Below, one piece after another: positions 11,646 through 23,024 of a DNA stretch of 64,000 nucleotides; positions within the stretch are counted from its first letter, which is position 1; every line of letters starts with the position of its first letter. This DNA is from Boletus sp. NGJ (Eukaryota > Basidiomycota > Agaricomycetes > Boletales > Boletaceae): contig JAGTXK010000274.1 in the NCBI GenBank assembly GCA_019096195.1, positions 1 through 64,000 of the forward strand, written 5' to 3'. The notes beneath the pieces are model-generated. The model saw only the letters and a program-made list of their open reading frames with translations. It ran no database searches and was not told where the DNA came from. Position numbers and translations under genes: made by a program.

Positions 11646-12350
11646 TGGTGCTGAGAGCACTTCTTGCCAAGACGACGTTCGGAAGGCCGGGTATTTAAGC
11701 AGTCGGATCAGACGCGCAGGGCGCTAATTGAAATAATTTTCTTTCAGAGGCAGACGAATCCAGCTGAAAGCGGTGAAAGGGTATTACTGTAATAACGATG
11801 GATATAGCAAGGCGAAGTGGTAAGGAAGGCTGTATTGTTTTTGTAGTCTCGGCATTGCCCCCTATAGCTAGTCACAGTTGAAGCATTGAAGGGACGAGTG
11901 TCGTACGGAATCATGCGTAGGTTCCTGATGATTTATGCGACACGACTTTCCATCCTAACAGAGTCTTTGAATTGTCATTCGAATTTCTTTATTTGTCACA
12001 CTTAGACTCATTAGGATCCGACTGTGAGCGTTATATACGTTACGGGGAAAACTAAAGTGTCCGGTACATATATACACTATCGCGTGTCCCGATTGCTATC
12101 TGGACGCGGTAGCATTGAATTAAGCCATTCAGGCTGTGCGATAAGCTATCACGAACGAAATGGCAAAGGAAACATAAAAGCTACAATATGGCTACAATAT
12201 GGGCTACAAAAGCGAATGAAGGAGAACAAAAGTCGGAACCAACTCAGCGGGAGTCGATATAAACTTCCGCCATCCAATGATCATCACAAGTATTCCAGAG
12301 TGCAATGAGCACCAAGCGCTCAAAGGCCATACCTCCCGCACTGCTGCTCC
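11646..12350. other. Intergenic; upstream of phospholipase C
   Basis: This is the 5' region of the PLC gene and the 3' region of the gene at 12351-13003. I see no coding signal. Confidence 0.5.
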
Positions 12351-13003
12351 CTAGACGCCAGCCCGCAACATTCGGGGAAGGTGTCTGAGCTGCCATTTGC
12401 TAATGCAGAATTCCACGGAGATGAACAGTCGGAACTGAATAAGAAACGACTAGGACTCACAGCCACATATGCAGAGAAGGCAGTAGCAATTTGAACAGCA
12501 AGCTCACCTCGCGTTACCGGGCCGGCGGACGAGAACAGATCGAGACAATGGGACCAATCCACGTGGTCATAGCCTGGCCACTGGATGATAACGTCAGGCC
12601 ACAACTCGGAGAAAAGCGCAGCAAGGTTAGATATTACCATAATTTTCAAAGAGACTTTACGAATCCCGAGAGAACCGGACATGAGGTATCCCACAGGTTC
12701 ATTGGCATCCACAATCATGCGCTCCAAAGCACCGCCTGATCGTACTACCAATTCTCGCATAGGTATCCCGAGGCCACGTGTAGGAGCTCCGATCAACTCG
12801 AATGCGACGGGCACACGAGGAGTCGACCGACGGGGCGACGAAAGAAGTTTCGATGGTGGAGTTTGCGGAACACGCTTATAGGATGGAGGAAGCGACGTTG
12901 GAAATGGTGGTTCTAATGGTGGGTTGGCATGAGACAAGGCGGTGTACTGGGAGTGAAATTCCGAAGGTACTGGAGCGTGAAGAGGATTAACGTAGTGCGA
13001 CAT
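12351..13003 (-). CDS. Uncharacterised protein with WPGYDHVDW motif
   Basis: A first exon starts at 13003 (MSHYVNPLHAPVPSEF). It has a proline-rich N-terminal third, then a more ordered part (FELIGAPTRGLGIPMRELV, SLKIMVISNLAALF, IIQWPGYDHVDWSHCLDL, VTRGELAVQIATAFSAYV). A donor GTGAGT after AYVA and an acceptor TTCAG join it to a short last exon reading FRLFISVEFCISKWQL and ending at TAG 12351-12353. The basic, aromatic pattern near the C-terminus resembles uncharacterised agaricomycete proteins I have seen, but I cannot assign a function. No signal peptide or membrane segment is evident. Confidence 0.7.
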
Positions 13004-13930
13004 GACACGAACGAGGAACAGCGATGAGTACTCGACAGTGAGGACACTAGATTCAAACCTACCATGACTTTATACCTTGCGATCTGACAGCTCGGGGAAC
13101 AGGTGAAAGGCTGGTCACAAAGGATGAAAGGACTGGGGTGAGTAGGATAAAGGCTGAAAGAAAGCTCCAACGAACGCTGGATGAGAGCACTATTGATCTT
13201 CCGCGAACTCTACCTGCAGGACATTAGGATTGCGTAATTGACGGTTTACAGGCTCCCATTGGTCGTGATTAGGGATTATGGGTGTGACCTTTGTTCGTAC
13301 TCGGCGAGTCCGAATGAGAGTCTTTGTTGGGCTTGACATCATTCGTGCCTGTTGCACGGACGTGGGAGATTCCATACATAGCCGCTGCGCGTGGCATCCG
13401 CGGCATGCGGATCCGGAGTGTAATCACAGACTGGAGTGAAATAGTCATCTTTTCTAATTAACCTCGACACTACAACTCTTAGCGTAACATGCATATGTCC
13501 TGTAATTCCGCTGGTACTACGATCGACCACCATGATGTGGTCATTTAAATGTTCATTGTTCACCACATCTAGTGCGCGGGCAATGTAGAGGTTTGAGTGA
13601 CATCACATGAACAGGACGAATGATTGTTCAATTGGTAGGTAACTACGTCTCTTAGCCAGAGCGTGACCTGGAATGTTGACGCCACAGCATGAGCGAGTGA
13701 AGAAGCCAGTAACTTGCCGTCATGCTGAAGTTTCGAAACAGTTTGGCGACGACCACCGGGCTTGAATACTATACACAGGTGTTCATAAGGCTACAAATAT
13801 ACTCAGATACACAGAAATCCCGATGGCCACTTGGCACATGCCATACATGACCACTGGTCCCCTCACCTCATAGAGCACTCTCGACTTTGCCGCACCAATA
13901 ACGGAGAGCACCCTACCTATAAGTGCGACG
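13004..13930. other. Intergenic, no gene seen
   Basis: Short open frames on both strands only, with no motif, repeat or RNA structure that I can support. Confidence 0.4.
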
Positions 13931-13939
13931 ACTCTCATC

Positions 13940-14490
13940 CTGACATTACCCAAACCATCCAATGCTGGTCGAGCGTCAATCACATATTTCGTTTCTCTTC
14001 GTGGATGCTTGACCCCGTAGTAATCAATGACATATCGGGCCTGCTTCCCAGTTCTCGGACGGCGAACAATCCAATCATGTCGATCGAAGGATCGGGTAGC
14101 CTATTTGACAGAGTTCATACCACAAATCAATACCTCGTAAACGACAGCCACATACGTGAAATAAGAAGGGAAGAACCGCTTCCCAAATTTGGAAAATCGG
14201 GCCTTATTCGAGAGGTGGCCATGAATGCCTGGAAACGATGCGAGCTCAAGCTTGGCCGCTTCGGCATATCTGGCAAAGGGGGTGAATACCCAGAAATTCA
14301 AAAAGACATATTTTTGTACCCTCCATGAAAGCGTGATTCCCATTTCAGCACTTCTCTTCATTTAATTTATTGTGAATGAGCGCCATAGGTTCAATCCGTC
14401 CCTCTGACAGATTCCAGCCCTTCCGGAGCAACGCATTATAGAACTACTGGGGTGAGGGATATTCCCAGTTCTCTTGCGCTAATAATACAC
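13940..14490 (-). pseudogene. Decayed cytochrome c heme lyase (holocytochrome c synthase)
   Basis: The minus strand carries recognisable heme lyase blocks in the right order but interrupted. WEYPSPQ is followed by a stop (14444-14446) where the family has a second Q, then FYNALLRKGW. Next comes IHNKLNEEKC followed by another stop (14345-14347). LKWESRF then lies in a different frame. After that come HLSNKARF, FDRHDWIVRRPRTG, ARYVIDYYG and DARPALDGLGNVRMRV. The likely intron between the SNKARF and FDRHDW blocks leaves a phase mismatch, suggesting an indel. In the family this mitochondrial intermembrane-space enzyme attaches heme to cytochrome c or c1 and would be essential. A functional copy is therefore expected elsewhere and this one is a relic. 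No intact N-terminus was found. Confidence 0.8.
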
Positions 14491-14778
14491 ATCAGGTATG
14501 TGTAATACATGCCATGTTCTTCCAAAGTTATACCAGGACATTTTGCACTCGGACCCGGATCACTCAATCTGCTTATCACCACAACCACATTAGAGTTGGA
14601 GAAGCTGGCGTCTTTGTCTATCATCGACCAGTCTGTTTGGCTCGCGATATAAGGGAACACATTAAGTGCAATGGCAGCGTTTGGGAGAGAAAACACCACG
14701 AGGGTCAAGTTATCCGTACTCTAATAATTAGGGAAGGTCAGGGTATGTGGGAAAATATCAGTTATGCGCACTTTTTGG

Positions 14779-15240
14779 TCAAGCTCGTCCTTCAGGTTTC
14801 CGACCCCAGCGCTCGGTGCCTTCCGGACCAGGGCCTTCCCCAGCTTGGCTCGTCTCCGGCTTGCCCTCCGCATACCTCTTCATTCCGCCATACCTCGGCT
14901 TTACGTCTGGGTCACCCGGCACGTCGTACGGTTCGTCCTTACTGACAGTCTGATACTCCTCCGTCTCCGCACCCGCCCGGCTCCACGGCCCAGAAGGCGA
15001 CTCGTATGCACTCTGCGCGGCGTCTGAGGTCGCATCCACCTTGTATATAGGGTCATTCGGTGGAGGCGTGTCGTCGTCATCCACGAAATAGTTTTCTACG
15101 CCGTGTGAGACGGGGTTTGGCGGGTCGCGCTGGCGTCGAGTTAGGCGGCTCCTGTGAATGGTGCGGAGAAGAGACCTGCAACTTGGGCCAGTTGGGTGGG
15201 CTGTGGAAAGTCGACGGAATATTGTTGTTGTTGGCAACAT
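14779..15240 (-). CDS. Small protein, probably mitochondrial
   Basis: A single-exon frame of 153 residues starts at 15240. The N-terminus (MLPTTTIFRRLSTAHPTG, then SLLRTIHRSRLTRRQR) is basic and rich in hydroxylated residues with few acidic ones, as in a mitochondrial presequence. The rest is acidic, then glycine/proline-rich (YFVDDDDTPPPND, DEPYDVPGDPDVKPRYGGM, AGEGPGPEGTERWGRK). There is no membrane segment. The C-terminal motif reminds me of fungal mitochondrial proteins without known function, and I cannot name a family. The open frame continues upstream of the chosen start, which was picked because the targeting-like segment begins there. Confidence 0.62.
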   Translation of the reverse strand: MLPTTTIFRRLSTAHPTGPSCRSLLRTIHRSRLTRRQRDPPNPVSHGVENYFVDDDDTPPPNDPIYKVDATSDAAQSAYESPSGPWSRAGAETEEYQTVSKDEPYDVPGDPDVKPRYGGMKRYAEGKPETSQAGEGPGPEGTERWGRKPEGRA

Positions 15241-15420
15241 GGCGTAAGTTATAGTTGGGAAAGCATGAATAGGAGTCGACTCAGTGCTCCGCAGAATATA
15301 TTCACTGGGTTGGAATGACATCATAGCACTCGGCACAGTCTCACGAGATCGTACATGGCTAATAGACATGTGTAGTAGGTCATGATGCTACACAATTATC
15401 TGGTTTGTGCAGTTCTGCAC

Positions 15421-16248
15421 CTACTCAGCCGCTTTCTTTTTTTTATCTTCCACTATTTCTACATTCGCCGCAGGGATCCCTTTGAAGACGCCTGTGTTAC
15501 TCTCGATCAGCTCCAGAACCTCGTCAGATACGTCTCCTTGAACAACAATTTCGTCCTGCCCTTGTGCGTTCTTCGTAACAGACGCGCCTGTCGCAAATTT
15601 CTGCGCCAGAAACTTGGCCGCCTTCTTCAACTCAACGTCTATCACACACACGGAGTACTTATCAACAAAGCTTTCACTCGTAAATGCACGCGCGAACAAC
15701 CCACCAAACGCTTCAAGACCATGGATAGCCGTGACAAACTTGCGCTTGTTCCGTTCGATGCGTTTGATCGTGATTTGCGAAGCCTGCCGATGATGGATCA
15801 ACAGCCTTGTTCAGAAACGGTGGACATGAAAGCCCACCATCTTCTTCTTCAGCGCAGCATCCGCCTTAGCCTCTGCCTTTGCTTCTTTTTTTGCAGTATC
15901 TTCCTCGAGCTTGGCCTGAGCCTCCAAGCTGAGCGTACCGAGCTTCGACTGGAGAGCCTCTGATTGGTACGATAGTCAAGGGCTTGGCTTTGTGGTAAAG
16001 TAGGGATCAATCACCCTCCGAGTAGTACTTCTCAAATAATTGGGGATGAGCCGCCTGCAACCATTCCTTGCACCTGGTCAAACTCGACCCAAATTCACAA
16101 TACTCTGGAGGAAACGTGCAAACTATGTCGAGAAAAGTATTTTGAGGTAGAGAATGTAAGAGAAGGGAGATGTTATACTTTCGCAATAGAGGACTTGCAC
16201 AGGCTGCAGAGCCTGAGGTTCTTCAAGTTGCTGGTCAGTCGAAGACAT
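15421..16248 (-). CDS. TMA22: Translation machinery-associated protein 22 (DENR homolog, SUI1 domain)
   Basis: This ribosome-associated factor, partner of Tma20/MCT-1, acts in recycling of 40S subunits and re-initiation. Five exons rebuild a complete protein. The start at 16248 reads MSSTDQQLEEP, followed by VQVLYCES. Next is CTFPPEYCEFG with SLTRCKEWLQAAHPQLFEKY, which carries the N-terminal cysteine motif of the family. A lysine/alanine-rich linker (AKKEAKAEAKADAALKKKM) comes next. The SUI1 domain follows: QITIKRIERNKRKFVTAIHG, AAKFLAQKFATGASVTKN, QDEIVVQGDVSDEVLELI and NVEIVEDKKKKAAE. It ends at TAG 15421-15423. All four introns are 45-60 nt with good GT and AG signals. No lesion seen. Confidence 0.93.
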
Positions 16249-17090
16249 TGATTAGATCGCGACCACGTGATTACTCTCAGGCTGACTTTATATTCCACTG
16301 TACCGTACCCTTCAGATAGCTTCAGATTTGAACGTTAACATTCACTGAAACGATAGATCAAAATTTAAAGTCGATCTGAAATGCCCATCTGTGGAGCCGT
16401 TGCGTCTCCAGCGTTTTCCCCACTTAAATCGTTCCCACCGCTACTCTTCTGGTGATGAGGGTCTTCATTCCGGTCTCTCCCTTTGGCTGTCTTGATACCT
16501 CATATACATGCCTCGAACCACCTATTTTCTCGTTCACAACCAAGTTTAAAATAGCGAACGTGTGCAGCCCTTTGGAACTCGAGCCCGTACCTGTCACTCG
16601 TCCTCACGTCGTCCGTCGTCATCGACCCAACGACTGCTTCAACGATGAAAAGCTGCCCAGCGCCTTCGTATTTTCCTTTGCCTATCCCACCGCGCTCGTT
16701 CTTGACACTCCCAAATCCCTGTGGCGTTGCGTGCCCATTTTGAGCCGCCGCTGTATCAAACGGTGTACTCGCTCCATTGGGCTTGGTTCGTACTGTCCAT
16801 AATACATAAGCCATCGACCCACGCACAGATGCACGGATCCAATCTGCCTGAGCCGGTTTTCAAGTGCTAGAAAGGAGGTGATCAAGCGTTCAAGTGCGAG
16901 GTAGCCCACTCGATTCAGTTTCGAAGGGGTATAATGTCACCCAGTCTTCTCAGACCATGGCCACTGGTTCAGCGCTCACGGCTCGACTTGGAGTCTAGAC
17001 AGTGCTAATAGTGAGCTATTCATACTCTAAAGGTGCAGATAATATAAAATGCGTGGTGATACAAAGCAAAGGATTGAAATCTAGAAACCG
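16249..17090. other. Intergenic; possible unresolved exon
   Basis: The minus-strand frame 16826-16500 has protein-like composition (AYVLWTVRTKPNGASTPF, then a glycine/lysine-rich tail), but no start, family motif or convincing upstream exon was found. It may be the tail of a lost or badly decayed gene. Nothing else is seen. Confidence 0.25.
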
Positions 17091-17099
17091 CAGCACTCT

Positions 17100-19049
17100 A
17101 ACGACACCGCTTGTAGGACATTCACGCCGCCCTCTTTCATACCTGCGAGCAACCTTTTGCATGGCCAAGCTCGCTTTCACGGGATGTGGGTCGGCGGAAA
17201 TGCGGTCCATTTCTTCGGGGCTCCGTCCACGTGTCTCGACAAACGTAAAATGAATCACGAAAGTACCCACAACGTCGACCACGAGGTATAGGAAATAGAA
17301 ACGCCACGAGAAGTTGGTGATACTTGGGCGGCGTACATGTTCACAGAGTTGAAATGCTACGCAAAGTGGTGGTCAGCGACAATGCCGGCGGTCAAAGGGA
17401 CAGCGAGACCTTTGGCGCGAGCGTTGGTCGCCAACACCTCGGTTGGATATGACGCTTGGACTGTTCATCAATTAGACTTCCGAACGACTGGTAGTCTAAT
17501 CCAAGACTTACAAGGGGTCTAAACGAATGCGAATGCGACCAAGAATACGTATACGCAATGCCGATGAAGCCAACCGCAGAATGCCCAGCCTGCTTCACAG
17601 TACAGGCAATAATGACAAACACTGACATCCAGAAACTTGACGACATGAGGAGCTCGCGTCGACCGTAGCGCTCTATACTTAATGTTCAAGCCCGAAAGGG
17701 CAGAAATCATCATGACAGGTGTCTGAAGCGCATTACAAAGCAACCGCGATCGTTCCGAGGTAGTGCCGGCAGTTTGAATCCTGTATCATACTCGTCGATA
17801 AAAATGATCATGGTCCTAGTTGGATTGACCACCATGAGTGGGAAATAGTATAATGTTGGAGGCAAATCAATGTGGCCAAAGAAGCCGACGCACAGAACAA
17901 TCCATATGTGACGGCGAGCGCCGCGGGTATTGTAGCGAGGAGGGAGCGTCATGAGAGAACCTTTGCTGTCTGCGCAAGGGGACGCTCGTACAGTTCTCTG
18001 AAATCCCACCATTTCTTGTCGGAACCGTCCGTTGAGAAGGAGCCCTTCATCTCTTCCATCTCGAGAGAGACAATCTTACTGTCTGAATCGCCGTATCCAT
18101 GGTAAATCCTCACGCATTGAGGACACCAGTCACTTGCGAGAGAAAGACTCGATTTACGAGGATTTCCTTGGTTTTCTCGTCCTCTCCTTGGGCGATATAC
18201 CACCGAGGGTCATTACAAGTATGGACGGAAGGCCTTGCAATGCCATGGGGAGTCTCCGATTAACAGTTGACCTGTTATTCAGATACGCTAGTCCATACTC
18301 CACCCAGGTTGAGATGACCGATTTGGATTGCTTAGGATCCAGCCGAGAGCCATATTCGGGGAAGCAATCACATACTTGTTCCCAAGAAAAAGCACGACTG
18401 GTACGCGCCGACCATGATACCTCCCCACGCGGGATGGGCCTTCTCTGTTGTCCACGCGAGCCATTTCGGGACACCGTCTCTGTATCCGCTCTAGAAAACA
18501 CTCACCAACTACCCAACTCTGAGTAGAGGGTCCGAGCATGACTGTGCCAACTCCAAGGACGATCCTTCCAGTAATGAGATCACGTCGGTTCTCTGCGTTA
18601 GCTTGGCAAATTGCGTCAATCGGAGTGGTCAAGGGGCAATAGACATGCCAGGTTTTCGTCCCCACCTGTCCGCGCATGGGCCAGCAGCGAAACTACCGAA
18701 CATATCCGTCGTCAGACACGAAAACTGAAACTCACCTATCACATACAGCGCAGCTAGGAAGCCATTCGTCGTTGCAAGGTTGGTCCCGAACTGGGCCTTG
18801 AAAATTGGCATCGCGGAGACACCACCGAAAGTATTTGAATCGAAACCATACTGAGCTGAGCACGTTACGAAGAGACATGCAAAGAGCTTAAAACTGTTCG
18901 TGACCAGAATCGTGGAAGATCCAAAAGCAAGGCCTCATCAGCCATCGCAGAGTCCTTCTGCGTTTTGGTAACCCGTGTGGTGGTACATGGGTCACGACGG
19001 GCCTGACGGCGTCTTCTTCGTAGTGGACCGAGACCTTCTCCTGGCTCAT
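17100..19049 (-). pseudogene. Broken MFS sugar transporter
   Basis: Hallmarks of the fungal sugar porter family appear in order on the minus strand. They are an N-terminal MSQEKVSVHYEEDA, AQYGFDSNTFGG, the loop CADRWGRKPGM, GRIVLGVGTVMLGPSTQSW, SDSKIVSLEMEEMKG, VGFFGHIDLPPTLYYFPLMV, LQTPVMMISALSGL, AVGFIGIAY and FVETRGRSPEEMD. Reading frame is lost repeatedly: between the N-terminus and the first membrane segment, at about 18625-18650 (GRKPGMSIA, then LTTPIDAICQ in another frame), and around the GRRELLM-like region near 17650. A stop at 17519-17521 sits where the family usually has W after VFLVAFAFV. The intact protein would be a 12-helix plasma-membrane carrier. Several independent lesions make sequencing error an unlikely explanation. 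Confidence 0.8.
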
Positions 19050-20259
19050 GATGGCAAGGCGAGAACGAAGGTGCTCTGTTGTCCACTGTCTCTCACATAC
19101 ATAATCTCGTATTTTCGGGATGCGGATTTCAGTAGATCTCCTTCAAGGCAAGGAAGTCATGCATATGCGGGTACGGTGATCATCAAAATCTTCAGCTGAC
19201 TAGTATAACCCGAGAACCACATACGTGACGATAGGTGTGGGTTGTCGATAAGAATTCATTCATTTCGCCAAGTAATCTCAATCTGGATACGGAATCGTAG
19301 AAAGACGGAATGGACTGGGAGCTTGGCAGCCCCGTGATCCTGAGGGTATTCATCAGGCATCACGAAAGCAAACGCCACGTACTTATAACCCTTGGTTCAA
19401 AACCTCCCGCGGATAGTACTAGTTCGCTTCTTGGACTCCTCTGTAGGAGAGCATTTGAGAAATAGGAACCCTGAAGCGGTCAGCCTATGCAATTCATGAT
19501 TACATAATTTGATTGCTTAGTGATTCCCGCTACGTAAGTAGTGTGGTTTTAATTGGCTACACGCCAATATTGCATCAACTTCGACCAATCAACATGTTGG
19601 TAATGATCCTTAAAGCTTCAAGAAGGACCCCCCAAGTTCGTGCGGGAGTCACAACGCTTTATGAATTGGCTACTCTCCATTATGAGGCGGCCACGTAACA
19701 AACTCGCACGTTCCGCAATCATCGTCAGGGGAACGAACCAGTGATCAAGCACCATTCAAGGATTTGAGTGCCTCCCGCTGTTCAGGAGCGTACCTTTCCG
19801 TGAGACCAATTGACTACTTGCCCGCCGCCTGTCAGGGGTATGCTTTCCGATTGATGCGGAATGTTAATAATCTCCTACAGTGGCGATGATAGTACGACTT
19901 CTCACTGACAAGAAACCAAATATCGCTGGTGCGTACCTGTAAATGCCACCTCATATGGGGCGATTGATGACAAGCAAGTTGGACCAGGACCTAAATTTGT
20001 CCGGATCCCCATCCGAGTCCTATGGGCGGGTTTTTTTACATAACTAAAACCGACAGGCGAACAAGGAAGCCAACTTTCAGGCCGTGGACAGCTCATACGG
20101 GGTTTCGATAGCCCCGGCGTCATGTGCTTGATGACGAACAAGTTTCATAGGTCCTGGACGCTTTGGTGTTTCATGGAGAATGGCTTATAGATATATGGAG
20201 CCCACTGAACCGCGCATTTCCTGCACTCTGCATCCCAGTGGACAACGATATCACGACTC
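19050..20259. other. Intergenic, no gene seen
   Basis: This lies between the start of the transporter relic and the start of the FAD oxidase, so it should hold promoters for both directions. Only short frames without motifs are present. Confidence 0.4.
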
Positions 20260-22828
20260 ATGCGCAAGACTCTTTTGGTCGCCGTTCCAGGTATAACAAT
20301 GGCGCAAGTATTGCAAGCGCCGTATGCCGTCCCAATCTTTGCTTCAGTCTCCAGCAACTCTTGGCCCCATGATTCTAACTGGACTTCGTTGAACGACTCA
20401 GTCGGTGGACACCTTCAAGTCCTCAGGCCGTGGGCGGCTGTTTGCTATACTTCTGACCCCTTCTATAACCCAGAGGAATGTCAGTCGGTGCTTTTGGGAT
20501 ACAGAAATGACACGCAGGCATGTTTTAACATGTATTGTGTACTGCGCACACCATCGTGATATTGACTACAACCACTCTAGCGCGAAGCAGCTCCTGCGGC
20601 GCTTCTGTGGCCGAACTGGGAGTCGTGCAGTTACAGCCAAGGCTGCGCTCTGAACTATACCAACCCTCAACCAATTGGCGGCGCAGCGTGCTATCAAGGA
20701 TCGACCCCGCCTTACAGTGTCTCAATCCTAGATGCACAAGACGCGAGTATTGTCATCAAGTGGGCGATCGCTCATAATGTCAAACTTACCGTAAGGAACA
20801 CAGGTTTATTGGCCTTCTCTAGCTTGATATGGGCTGTATTCACTGGAGAGGACTAGGTCATGATTATCAAGGCCGCTCTGCTGCTCCATCCACTCTTCAG
20901 GTGAACACTCACCTATTGGATAATCTCAGCTATGTGCCAGAGTTCATTCCCCAGGGGTTGAATACTGCCCCTGTTCCCGCTTTGACTATGGGCGCCGGCG
21001 CGCAGATCTATAATAGTAAGCGCCTCACCGCTTTCATATCGCAGTGTCAAAACCGCGTGTGGTCTAGTTTACAATTATGCTGCGGCCCAAAACTTTTCTC
21101 CGGTCATTGGTGCTTGTTTGACTGTCGGAGCCGGCGAGTAAACCCTAAGCTTATCAAGCTTATCCTTATCATTCGCTCGCGAACACAGCTGGGGGCTTCC
21201 TCCAAGGAGGTGGACATGGCGTGTAAGCAAGACATCTTTTTTTGCGCGAGACACATTTTCCTAACAGTCTTGGTTCCTGTATAGGTTAACACCTGCGTAT
21301 GGGCTCGCTGTAAGATACCACTTGAAACTCGTGGACTCGTTCAAGCTGACTTTCCTGAAAACAGGTAGACAGTGCTCTCGAGTTCGAGGTAATTTCGCTT
21401 GCTCTGGATTTCCATTGCGTTAAATTATGTGAACGGCAGGTTGTCACTGCAGATGGGCAGATCAGAGTGGCGAACGAAGCTCAGAATCCAGACTTGTTTT
21501 GGGCTCTCCGTGGAGGGGGGGCAGGTAGCTGGGGTATTGTCAGTGCGTACCAATCCATGTCGTCCCACGCTGTTGTCCTGACTCTTGTAGTTTCCGCCAC
21601 TATTCAGGTGTACCCTTCAGTTGCGGTTGGAGCTTCTCTCCTTACTATCCTACCCAACACCTCCCAAAATGTGACAACTCTTGGCATTGAATTCATCAGC
21701 TTTGTAGCCAAATATCAGAACGCGTGGATCAATAAAGGCATCCCGAGCAGTTTAATCATGTTCCAGGACCAATATTCGCTTGTATGTCTTCTTACTGTTC
21801 GTTCATCGGTCCGTCCACTAATCACCCCACATCATCAGTCTCTTTATTGGCCTGCAACTACCGCTAATCTGTCCGACCTCTACTCTTTCTTCGAAGAGCT
21901 CAAGAGTCTCTCGTCAAACTACACGGTGACCTCGAACACGACGTCAGCGTCAATGTTCCCCACGGTCAGCGCCGCCAACGAACAAGGCATTGGCCCCGTA
22001 TTTGACGCGCTCAACCTCTACGGCGCATCGAACCAACTCGCTTCCCGCCTTGTTCCCCAATCTTACATCGACCCCTCTAAGCCCTCTTCAATTACAGCCG
22101 TTTCCGAGGCAATCTGGAACGGATTGCAGATCGTCAACGGGCCACTTGAGTCAAACGTGACTGGTCTATTTGGCACTGTTCCAGTCCTTATTTTGGGAAA
22201 CATGCCCGCCGCGACGTCCACGTTGGTAAACGAGACCGGCGCGAACCCGGGGCTGTACTCAGCCGCGTGGCATGTCGTCTACGCTGCGTGAGTGCTCGAC
22301 ACTGTCCTTGAGTCGTCGACGTGGGGAGGCAAGACTGGTTTGAACAATGCTCATCGCTTCGCAGGCCATGGACGCTCGGGGTTAACGCTACGACGACCGC
22401 GGAGGTCATAACGGCTATTCACAATGCTGTCTCGCCGTTGACCGCGTTGGGGATCAAGAGTAGCTACCAAAACGAAGGAGATGCGTTCGAGGAAGACTGG
22501 CAAGAAGGTACACAACGTCCTTGTGTTTTTCGTTCCCGAGAAGAATCAGTGACGTGCTGACTGATGGTAACTCCAGCCTTCTTCGGGTACAAGTATGCGG
22601 AGCTATCGTCCATCAAGCAGAAATACGACCCTAAAAATTGTGAGCTCATACTTGGCTTGCTTTAAGACGTAAGTACTAACGAATGGTGGCAGTCTTCACG
22701 TCATACAAGGTAAACATCCCCCCAGAATGACGCTTTGAAGTAATTACGATGTCCTCTAGGGTGTCGCTTCTGTGACAAATCTCGATGCTTACCAGTGTTA
22801 TACTGCGAAGGGGAACGAGCTGCTTTAA
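20260..22828 (+). CDS. Secreted FAD-linked oxidase (berberine bridge enzyme-like)
   Basis: This is a VAO-fold oxidase with probable bicovalent FAD. Substrates in the family are sugars, oligosaccharides or alkaloid-like compounds, and here the substrate is unknown. The N-terminus from 20260 (MRKTLLVAVPG) is weakly hydrophobic, so the exact start is not certain. Restored across introns, it reads NWESCSYSQGC, VRNTGHDYQGRS (FAD-linking His), GACLTVGAAGGFLQGGGHG (FAD-linking Cys and glycine loop), LTPAYGLAVDSALEFEVVTA and NPDLFWALRGGGAGSWGIV. The C-terminal BBE part is DEDW-like (AFEEDWQE), then FFGYKYAELSSIKQKYDP, ending YQCYTAKGNELL and TAA. About ten introns were traced. Two introns, 20518-20580 and 21134-21188, keep the frame best with GC donors. 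With them the gene is intact, and without them the glycine loop is frameshifted. Many N-glycosylation sites fit secretion. Confidence 0.88.
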
Positions 22829-23024
22829 AAAGCATGGACGGCTCAACAAAATACACCGGTTTATTGGGGAAGATCGTTTCGCGATATCCCCAAGAGGATG
22901 CTTCCTCAACCGTAACTACTTAGTATAGCCCAGTCTGAACCTCGGAGAAAGCTAAAGGAGTGGAATGGAAGTACTGTCATCGATATAAGTATCTGCGTCC
23001 CGAGACCTGCTGAACGAGCACCAC

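Noticed and set aside
14387-14396. Perfect B-box sequence GGTTCAATCC
   Set aside because: No A box or cloverleaf is found around it, and it lies inside the heme lyase relic.
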